Below are positions 1-5,583 of a DNA stretch of 6,880 nucleotides, one piece after another. Within the stretch, counting starts at the first letter, position 1, and each line of letters starts with the position of its first letter. The DNA comes from Chitinophagaceae bacterium (lineage in GTDB: Bacteria; Bacteroidota; Bacteroidia; Chitinophagales; Chitinophagaceae). The notes under the pieces are model-generated. The model was given only the letters and a program-made list of their open reading frames with translations, made no database searches and was not told where the DNA came from. The position numbers and the translations under genes were made by a program. The stretch covers positions 1-6,880 of the forward strand of contig CANIMM010000171.1 of assembly GCA_947468255.1 (NCBI GenBank), read 5' to 3'.

Positions 1-1577
1 AATAACAACTGGGCTGCAAATACAATCATCGCAACAAAACTGATAAACTCATTGAGGCCACCAAACATTTTGAAAGATTCCCAAGAAGAGAAATCATAAT
101 AACGACGAGGCATACCTGCCAATCCTTCATAATGCATTGGCCAGAAAATCAGATAAGCACCCGCTAGTGTAACCCAAAAATGAATATAAGCGAGTGTATT
201 GTTTAAGAAGCGACCATACATTTTAGGAAACCAATGGTAAACCCCGGCAAACATACCCATAAATGAAGCCACCCCCATTACGATATGGAAATGCGCAACT
301 ACAAAATAAGTATCATGTAAATGGATATCTAGCGCTGAGTTACCCAAGAAAATACCAGTTAAACCACCACTGATAAAGAAACTTACAAAACCGATGGCAA
401 ATAACATAGCCGGTGTAAAGCGGATATTGGCACGCCATAATGTAGTGAGCCAGTTAAACACTTTAATAGCAGATGGAACAGCAATTAATAAAGTAAGCAA
501 TACAAAGAAAGCTCCTAAGAATGGGTTGAGTCCGGTAACAAACATATGATGCGCCCAAACCAAAAATGCAAGAATCGCAATTGCGAATAAAGATCCTACC
601 ATGGCCATATAACCAAAGATAGGTTTACGACTATTTACAGAAATAATCTCAGACGACATACCCATTGCAGGCAGCAAAATAATGTATACTTCCGGATGAC
701 CCAGGAACCAAAATAAATGTTGGAAAAGAATGGCACTTCCACCTTCGTTGGGTAATATTTTACCATTCACAACGATATCACTTAGGAAGAAACTAGTACC
801 TAGGTTTCTATCAAATAAAAGTAAGATTGCGCCCGACAATAAAACAGGGAAAGACAAAACGCCCAACACTGCAGTAAAAAACAATGCCCAAATAGTTAAA
901 GGCAAACGAGTCATACTCATACCCTTGGTACGCATATTCAATATAGTGGTGATATAATTTAATCCTCCTAACAATGAGCTAACCACAAACATGGCCATAC
1001 TCGCTAACCAAAGATCCATTCCAATTTTTGAACCGCTAGAAGCATCTCCCAAAGCACTCAATGGAGGATAGATCGTCCAACCGCCACTAGCAGGGCCTGT
1101 TTGAACAAACAAAGAAGAGAACATAATAATAGACGCTAAAAAGAAAAACCAATAGCTCAGCATATTCAACATTGGCGAAGCCATATCCCTTGCACCAATT
1201 TGTAATGGAATTAGAAAGTTGGCAAAGGTTCCGCTTAATCCAGCAGTTAAAACGAAGAACACCAAAATAGTGCCATGCATGGTAACCAAGGCATAGTAAA
1301 ATTCAGGTTGCAATTTTCCACCTTTGGCCCAATGGCCCAACAAATCTTCCAACCAAGGAAACGTGGAGTTGGGATAACCCAATTGTAGGCGAAACAATAC
1401 AGAAAACAATCCGCCAATAATTGCCCAGATCATTCCAGTTATTAAAAATTGTCGAGCGATCATTTTATGATCCTGACTAAATACATACTTACTGATAAAT
1501 GTTTCATGATGATGTTCATGATGTGCTTCATGAACTCCATGAACTTCTGCTTCGTGTACTGTTGCTGTGTTACTCAT
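1..1577 (-). CDS. coxA: Cytochrome c oxidase subunit I, aa3 type (3' end cut by window)
   Basis: Catalytic subunit of a haem-copper oxidase in the cytoplasmic membrane; it reduces O2 to water and pumps protons. The frame stays open from ATG at 1577 to base 1 (525 codons plus two bases). An in-frame TAA lies three codons upstream (1587..1589), which supports this start. Ligands are visible: haem a His101 and His431, haem a3 His429 (HFH), CuB His294, His343 and His344, and Tyr298 of GHPEVY, the Tyr cross-linked to His294. Proton-channel residues Asp131 and Asn138 (D channel), Glu296 and Lys372 (K channel) are all present, which defines an A1-type enzyme. Arg491-Arg492 match the haem-propionate arginines. 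The N-terminus is unusual, with eight His in residues 8-24. About 10 residues (around 265-278) look inserted relative to proteobacterial enzymes. The last helix and tail lie outside the window. The gene starts 26 bases after coxB, so the two are surely cotranscribed. Confidence 0.98.
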   Translation of the reverse strand, partial: MSNTATVHEAEVHGVHEAHHEHHHETFISKYVFSQDHKMIARQFLITGMIWAIIGGLFSVLFRLQLGYPNSTFPWLEDLLGHWAKGGKLQPEFYYALVTMHGTILVFFVLTAGLSGTFANFLIPLQIGARDMASPMLNMLSYWFFFLASIIMFSSLFVQTGPASGGWTIYPPLSALGDASSGSKIGMDLWLASMAMFVVSSLLGGLNYITTILNMRTKGMSMTRLPLTIWALFFTAVLGVLSFPVLLSGAILLLFDRNLGTSFFLSDIVVNGKILPNEGGSAILFQHLFWFLGHPEVYIILLPAMGMSSEIISVNSRKPIFGYMAMVGSLFAIAILAFLVWAHHMFVTGLNPFLGAFFVLLTLLIAVPSAIKVFNWLTTLWRANIRFTPAMLFAIGFVSFFISGGLTGIFLGNSALDIHLHDTYFVVAHFHIVMGVASFMGMFAGVYHWFPKMYGRFLNNTLAYIHFWVTLAGAYLIFWPMHYEGLAGMPRRYYDFSSWESFKMFGGLNEFISFVAMIVFAAQLL

Positions 1578-1603
1578 TGTACTGTCTTATTTTCTATAAC
1601 AAA

Positions 1604-2671
1604 TTAATTACCTGCAGGCATTATAGCGGCAAGGGAAGCTTTACTTTTTGTAGTATCGGTTGAATTGGCTGCACTAGGTGCACCTGGCTTTTTATCAGGA
1701 AAAATGGTCCAATATTCAGGTTCAAGTGTTGCCAAGTATTTCAAATATTCCTCCGGTGTATCTACTACAATTACACCCCGCATAGAAAAGTGACCTTTTC
1801 CACACATCTGATCACAACTAATTTCATATACGAAATTTGGATTGCCGGTACGCACCTTCATTTCCTCGGTAGTGTAAAGCGGTGTAAACCATAAAGTGGT
1901 AGGTATACCTGGAACTGCATCCATTTTCATTCTGAAATGAGATAATCCTACATCATGTATTACATCCTGTGCATTGATAACAAACTTAACTGGTCTTCCT
2001 ACTGGAATATGAACAGTAGCAGGTACATGGATATCATCCAAGCTAGCCGGATCATTAAAATCTACTCCCAAAGAATTAGAACCTTTGGTAAGCCGGTAAT
2101 CTTTTTTTCCTAATATTTTATCCGGACCCGGATAGCGGAATTCCCATCCAAATTGATGGCCTGTAACTTCAATCACCACCGAATTTTGCGGAGCTTCTCC
2201 TGTAATCTTGAACCAGTATTTTAAACCAAAAACCACCAATACAGTTAAGAAAATTGCAGGAACCGTGGTCCATAACAATTCTAACTTCGTATTGTGAGGA
2301 AAATAATAAGCCTTGCGGTCATCTTTTTCCTGGTATTTAAAAGCAAACCAAAATAAAAGGATCTGGGTAATGAAAAACACCACGCCGGTAACAGCGATGG
2401 TAATGTACAACATCAGATCAATTTTTTCGCCCATTTCAGAAGCTGCGCCCTGTACAAACAATGTTTTGCCGTAGTACAAACTGTTGCACCACCAGCAACC
2501 AATAATACCCAACACCAGGAACGCTATCAGAAGAAAGGCATTGATCCTGTTGTTTTGTTTGCGCGCTTTTTCTTCGCCCTTTAAAACACTCACATACTCA
2601 CTAGCTTTCGAAATTTGAAAGATGACTATGAAAATCATTATTACGATCGCTATCAACAAAATATTTGTCAT
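1604..2671 (-). CDS. coxB: Cytochrome c oxidase subunit II with CuA domain
   Basis: 355-residue CuA subunit that receives electrons from the cytochrome c side and passes them to haem a of CoxA. Predicted helices lie at about 3-20, 44-61, 87-112 and 135-152. The last two are the canonical pair (LELLWTTVPAIF leads into the second), so the first two are an extra N-terminal hairpin. The Lys/Arg-rich loop at 31-43 would be cytoplasmic, which places the C-terminal cupredoxin domain in the periplasm as required. CuA ligands: His239, Cys286, Cys290, His294 and Met297. The motif reads CDQMCGKGHFSM, with Gln288 where Glu is usual. The aromatic stretch GHQFGWEFRYPG (171-182) resembles the electron-entry region of the family, with Trp176 kept. 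There is no CXXCH, so no fused cytochrome c domain: aa3 rather than caa3. Residues after about 330 form an Ala/Ser/Thr/Lys tail. An in-frame TAA four codons upstream supports the start. Confidence 0.97.
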   Translation of the reverse strand: MTNILLIAIVIMIFIVIFQISKASEYVSVLKGEEKARKQNNRINAFLLIAFLVLGIIGCWWCNSLYYGKTLFVQGAASEMGEKIDLMLYITIAVTGVVFFITQILLFWFAFKYQEKDDRKAYYFPHNTKLELLWTTVPAIFLTVLVVFGLKYWFKITGEAPQNSVVIEVTGHQFGWEFRYPGPDKILGKKDYRLTKGSNSLGVDFNDPASLDDIHVPATVHIPVGRPVKFVINAQDVIHDVGLSHFRMKMDAVPGIPTTLWFTPLYTTEEMKVRTGNPNFVYEISCDQMCGKGHFSMRGVIVVDTPEEYLKYLATLEPEYWTIFPDKKPGAPSAANSTDTTKSKASLAAIMPAGN

Positions 2672-2743
2672 GTTGCAAAATTATTTTCAGTATTGGTTAA
2701 TCGGTTAGTTTGTTTAAAAGACTTTTCAAATAATCTATATTAA

Positions 2744-2773
2744 ATGATACAGTCCTGTATTTTTTAAAGTCAA
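2744..2773 (-). promoter_or_regulatory. Weak promoter-like pair ahead of coxB
   Basis: Read on the minus strand, TTGACT (2768..2773) and TATCAT (2744..2749) are separated by 18 bases, resembling a sigma70 -35/-10 pair about 70 bases upstream of the coxB start. The first element overlaps the 3' arm of the stem-loop and the second overlaps the dyad. Bacteroidota primary sigma factors prefer a TTTG/TAnnTTTG pair instead, and I see no good match to that here. Such hexamers are common by chance in AT-rich spacers, so this is only a candidate for separate coxBA expression. Confidence 0.15.
2747..2760. promoter_or_regulatory. 14-base dyad ATACAG-TC-CTGTAT in the actF-coxB spacer
   Basis: Two perfect 6-base inverted arms separated by two bases, lying just downstream (in transcription direction) of the larger stem-loop and about 75 bases before coxB. 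As RNA it could only form a weak 5-bp stem with a four-base loop, so a protein-binding site is at least as plausible. No regulator is identifiable from the sequence. Confidence 0.25.
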
Positions 2774-2794
2774 CTGTTCTCATCCAGTCGACTT
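2767..2794 (-). other. Intercistronic stem-loop immediately after actF
   Basis: On the minus strand, AAGTCGACTG and CAGTTGACTT flank the 8-base loop GATGAGAA. All ten positions pair in RNA, nine as Watson-Crick pairs and one as G-U. It begins five bases after the actF TAA. The sequence following the 3' arm is TAAAAAATAC, not a T-run, so this is not a standard intrinsic terminator in the operon direction. A role in mRNA processing, 3'-end stability of the ACIII message, or attenuation before coxB is inferred from its position. Confidence 0.5.
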
Positions 2795-2799
2795 ATTTA

Positions 2800-4053
2800 T
2801 TAAGTGTGATGTATAATACTTTCTTTTAGGAAAGGGTGATTTTTGGCTGTAATTGGATTACTGCTCAAGTACACACCTACTCTCCACATAATGATGCCTA
2901 TAAATAAAGCCGCAATGCCAAATTCAAAAGGCATCAAAGCTGCATGGCTTCCCAAAGTGCCTGGCATTACCATTTGCCAAAAATCAATCCAATGTCCAAA
3001 AATAATTAACGCCGCCATAAATGTTACCATTGTCCAGTTACGCTTGGTACTTTTTTTCATGAATATCAATAAAGGGCAAACGAAATTCAGTACAAGGTTA
3101 AGGAAAAATATTCCACGGAATGGTCCCTGTAAACGCATCTTGAAATAACCAGTTTCTTCAGGAATATTGGCATACCAGATCAGCATGTATTGAGAGAACC
3201 AAAGGTAGGTCCAGAATACAGAAAAAGCGAACATGAATTTACCGATATCATGCAAATGCTCGTCGGTAACATATTCCAACTGACCTTTATTTTTAAGAAA
3301 TACAATATAAAGTGCTATCAGTGACATGCCGGCCACAAATGAACTGGCAAAAGTATACCAGCTAAACATGGTGCTATACCAATGTGCATCAATACTCATA
3401 ATCCAAAGCCATGGAATGGTAGACCCTACGGATAAACCAAAGAATACGATGAATAAGGAAGCCCAAAGGATATTTTTATTGATCCATTTTTTTCCAGTTT
3501 CATAATCCATTGGACCACTAGCATCACTTTCCAAACTAAAAGACCTCATCTTTCTGCCAATAAACCACCAAAGGAAAATAGTAACCGAGCTCCAAACAGT
3601 AAAGAAAACAGGGTTTAAGAAACCTTTTTTACCATTTAATATTTTATCAAATTTAGGAGAGGTAGGGTCGTATAATTCAGGATCAACCCAATGAAATATA
3701 TCTGTTCTGCCGCCCCAAATGATCGACATTAAAATTACAAAAGTGATGATGCCTAAAACAGGTACTACACTCGAGATTGCTTCCGGCACTCTCTTTAATG
3801 CAACCTGCCAACCACCCATTGCCAAAGTAGTTACGCCAATAAAAAACATACTTGCATTCGTAATCAACAAGAAGAATACACTGTTTTGCAATAAAACAGC
3901 CCAAAAACGGGTACTGTTTATATTTTCACCATGGCCTGCATGCTCAAAAGGATGAAATGCTATAAAGCCATATAGCAAAGCAATTAAACCGGCGCCGATA
4001 AGGCCCATTGTCCACTTCTTATAATTTTCCGGTAATTCGAATGATTTAGACAT
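2800..4053 (-). CDS. actF: ACIII NrfD-like membrane subunit ActF
   Basis: 417-residue integral membrane subunit of alternative complex III, a distant paralogue of ActC in the NrfD/PsrC superfamily. About ten helices are visible, near residues 15-33, 50-74, 92-112, 147-166, 194-214, 230-253, 272-292, 314-332, 341-360 and 376-396. Strong ActF-like stretches include SIDAHWYSTMFSWY (220-233) and HDIGKFMFAFSVFWTYLWFSQYMLIWY (268-294). Charged or polar residues inside helices (His224, Asp357) are of the kind implicated in proton or quinone handling, but no function is proved for them here. The first loop is His-rich (His34, 38, 41). A TAG directly precedes the ATG in frame, fixing the start. It begins 32 bases after actE. 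The product is often annotated as quinone-binding subunit 2; whether ActF itself binds quinol is uncertain. Confidence 0.93.
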   Translation of the reverse strand: MSKSFELPENYKKWTMGLIGAGLIALLYGFIAFHPFEHAGHGENINSTRFWAVLLQNSVFFLLITNASMFFIGVTTLAMGGWQVALKRVPEAISSVVPVLGIITFVILMSIIWGGRTDIFHWVDPELYDPTSPKFDKILNGKKGFLNPVFFTVWSSVTIFLWWFIGRKMRSFSLESDASGPMDYETGKKWINKNILWASLFIVFFGLSVGSTIPWLWIMSIDAHWYSTMFSWYTFASSFVAGMSLIALYIVFLKNKGQLEYVTDEHLHDIGKFMFAFSVFWTYLWFSQYMLIWYANIPEETGYFKMRLQGPFRGIFFLNLVLNFVCPLLIFMKKSTKRNWTMVTFMAALIIFGHWIDFWQMVMPGTLGSHAALMPFEFGIAALFIGIIMWRVGVYLSSNPITAKNHPFLKESIIHHT

Positions 4054-4085
4054 CTAAACTTGTATTTATAGTGAATGCTTTTAAA

Positions 4086-4742
4086 TTATTTTTTTACTAC
4101 TGCGCTGTCTGCTTTTGGAGCAACGCTTACTGCACCTTTAGCAGGGGCAGCTTTTGGTTGTAATGTTCTGACATATTGAATAATCTGCCAACGTTGTTGT
4201 CTGCTCAATTGTGGAGCATAGCTTCCCATATTATTTTTTCCATATTGAAGAGAATGAAACATGGTTCCATCTGCCATAGCCACATAGATTGGTAAGGTAA
4301 GATTGGCAATTGCGCCAATTTTTCCGGACGTGCTAAGCGGGCCGTCGCCTTGTGCACCAGCACCATGACAAATGGCACAATTAATATTGAATAACCTTGC
4401 AGCTTCTAAGCTATCCTTGGTAACCAATGGAGGCAAGGGGTTTATAACCTGAGCGCTCATCGCATAGCCCAAAGAGTCGTTAGGAAGCGTGTAGGGAAAA
4501 AGCTCTCCTCTTCCGATAGTTCCTTCAACCGGCTTTCTATTGTAAAAAATTTCATCCCCCGGATTTTTAGCATCGGTAGTAAAAAACGCAGAGTCTAAGG
4601 GCGCATAAGTTTCCAATGCACGGCTATACGTCATATCGGGCATATATATTTTACCGGGTATGCGCTTGTTCTCGCAGCCTGTCATTACAGCTAACCCTGC
4701 AACTGAAAATAATAAAACGGTTATAATCGTATTTTTTTTCAT
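4086..4742 (-). CDS. actE: ACIII monohaem cytochrome c lipoprotein ActE
   Basis: 218-residue periplasmic, lipid-anchored cytochrome c of alternative complex III. A signal peptide (Lys2-Lys3, hydrophobic 5-20) ends in a lipobox, MTGC, with Cys23 as the predicted lipidated residue; this supports the chosen ATG. The segment MPDMTYSRALETY (34-46) is typical of ActE-like proteins. One haem c site, CAICH, lies at 122-126; Met172 in NNMGSYAPQLS is the probable sixth ligand. The fold from about 112 to 194 is a small class I cytochrome c domain. Residues 196-218 form an Ala/Pro/Lys-rich tail. By position and family it takes electrons from the ACIII haem chain and is a candidate donor to the CuA centre of CoxB. 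The 132-base spacer before it is AT-rich. The purine stretch just before the start has AGGA about 13 bases away, too far for a normal Shine-Dalgarno. Confidence 0.95.
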   Translation of the reverse strand: MKKNTIITVLLFSVAGLAVMTGCENKRIPGKIYMPDMTYSRALETYAPLDSAFFTTDAKNPGDEIFYNRKPVEGTIGRGELFPYTLPNDSLGYAMSAQVINPLPPLVTKDSLEAARLFNINCAICHGAGAQGDGPLSTSGKIGAIANLTLPIYVAMADGTMFHSLQYGKNNMGSYAPQLSRQQRWQIIQYVRTLQPKAAPAKGAVSVAPKADSAVVKK

Positions 4743-4874
4743 TCTTTCTATTTTTTCCTGCCCTTCCTTTCACTGAAATTTAGGGGGCGGATCTTACAAA
4801 CTTTTATATTTCAACCTAAGATTTTGACAAAGCTTACACTCAAAATAATTCAACGCTCGTTGGGGACTTAAAAT

Positions 4875-5468
4875 TTAATATCCCTTTTCAGTGTCTGCGT
4901 ATAATTTCTGCACTCTATCATATCTGCCAATCCACCATCCTGTTTCGGCATGTTGTGTATTGATCTCTATTGCTCCTGCTTTTTCCAAAAAAGCAGTAAC
5001 CTCTGCTTCGTTTGTTTTTTCGGTACACTCAATCGCCATTACAAATAAATCATCGGTGGCCCTAGGATGAAAATGATGTTTTTTTACAAAAGGCGATAAC
5101 TGGCATAGATAACAAAAGGTAAGTACCATGCCTACAGCCGCAAATAAAACCGTCAACTCAAAAGTGATCGGTATCCATGCTGGTAAAGCAAAATGTGGCT
5201 TTCCCCCAATATTCAAGGGCCAGTCTTTGGTAAAGATCCAGCTAATGCAGGTTAATGCAGTGGTAGTGCCCGTGATGCCGTAAATAAAGCCTGCAGTATG
5301 TAAACTCGTCTCTCTTAATCCCATCGCATGGTCCAAACCATGAACTGGAAAGGGAGTGTATACATCATGGATTTTGTAACCTGCACGGCGAACATTCTTC
5401 ACCGCAGGAAACAATACCGCTTCATCTTCGAAACATCCTACAACAAATTTTTTAATTCCTCCAGCCAT
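4875..5468 (-). CDS. actD: ACIII small membrane subunit ActD (DUF3341 family)
   Basis: 197-residue membrane protein matching the ActD/DUF3341 family, an accessory subunit of alternative complex III with no cofactor of its own. The N-terminal soluble part begins KKFVVGCFEDEAVLF and contains the characteristic YTPFPVHGLDHAMGL stretch (38-51). Two helices follow at about 58-79 and 98-122, separated by a loop with WPLNIGGKP (83-91). The C-terminal domain (about 136-190) has the alternating pattern of a small alpha/beta fold. Known ACIII structures place this subunit beside ActC, and its gene directly after actC agrees with that. Stop codons in frame five codons upstream (TAA at 5481..5483) limit the start to this ATG. 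A GGAGG at 5485..5489 lies 16 bases from the ATG, too far to act as a usual Shine-Dalgarno. No haem or metal motif is present. Confidence 0.93.
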   Translation of the reverse strand: MAGGIKKFVVGCFEDEAVLFPAVKNVRRAGYKIHDVYTPFPVHGLDHAMGLRETSLHTAGFIYGITGTTTALTCISWIFTKDWPLNIGGKPHFALPAWIPITFELTVLFAAVGMVLTFCYLCQLSPFVKKHHFHPRATDDLFVMAIECTEKTNEAEVTAFLEKAGAIEINTQHAETGWWIGRYDRVQKLYADTEKGY

Positions 5469-5583
5469 AAAATTTAACTTTTAACCTCCGGGCTTACCCA
5501 TTGGCTTTTTGATGATTATATACGCTTCAAATAATTAGTTCTTTCCAATTACTCCCACCCTACAAAAAGTATGGAAGCAATTT

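Noticed and set aside
730..957. Open frame of 75 codons on the plus strand
   Set aside because: It lies wholly antisense to the conserved coxA coding sequence and its product is basic, low-complexity and resembles no family I know.
2843..3148. Open frame of 101 codons on the plus strand
   Set aside because: Antisense to actF, whose frame is clearly the coding one; no recognisable domain.
3683..3955. Overlapping open frames on both strands inside actF
   Set aside because: Both are alternative readings of the ActF membrane-protein code, with no independent start signal or family match.
4791..4822. Inverted repeat ATCTTA/TAAGAT with a 20-base gap, and nearby TTTG motifs, in the actD-actE spacer
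   Set aside because: Arms are short and AT-rich; the TTTG pair is spaced about 23 bases with a poor TAnnTTTG match, so a promoter call is not supported.
4851..4862. Palindrome CAACG-CT-CGTTG just downstream of actD
   Set aside because: Usable RNA stem is only four pairs with a four-base loop and no T-run follows on the minus strand, so it is not convincing as a terminator.
5485..5489. GGAGG upstream of actD as a Shine-Dalgarno
   Set aside because: It is 16 bases from the ATG, too far for normal use, and this group of bacteria generally does not rely on the motif.
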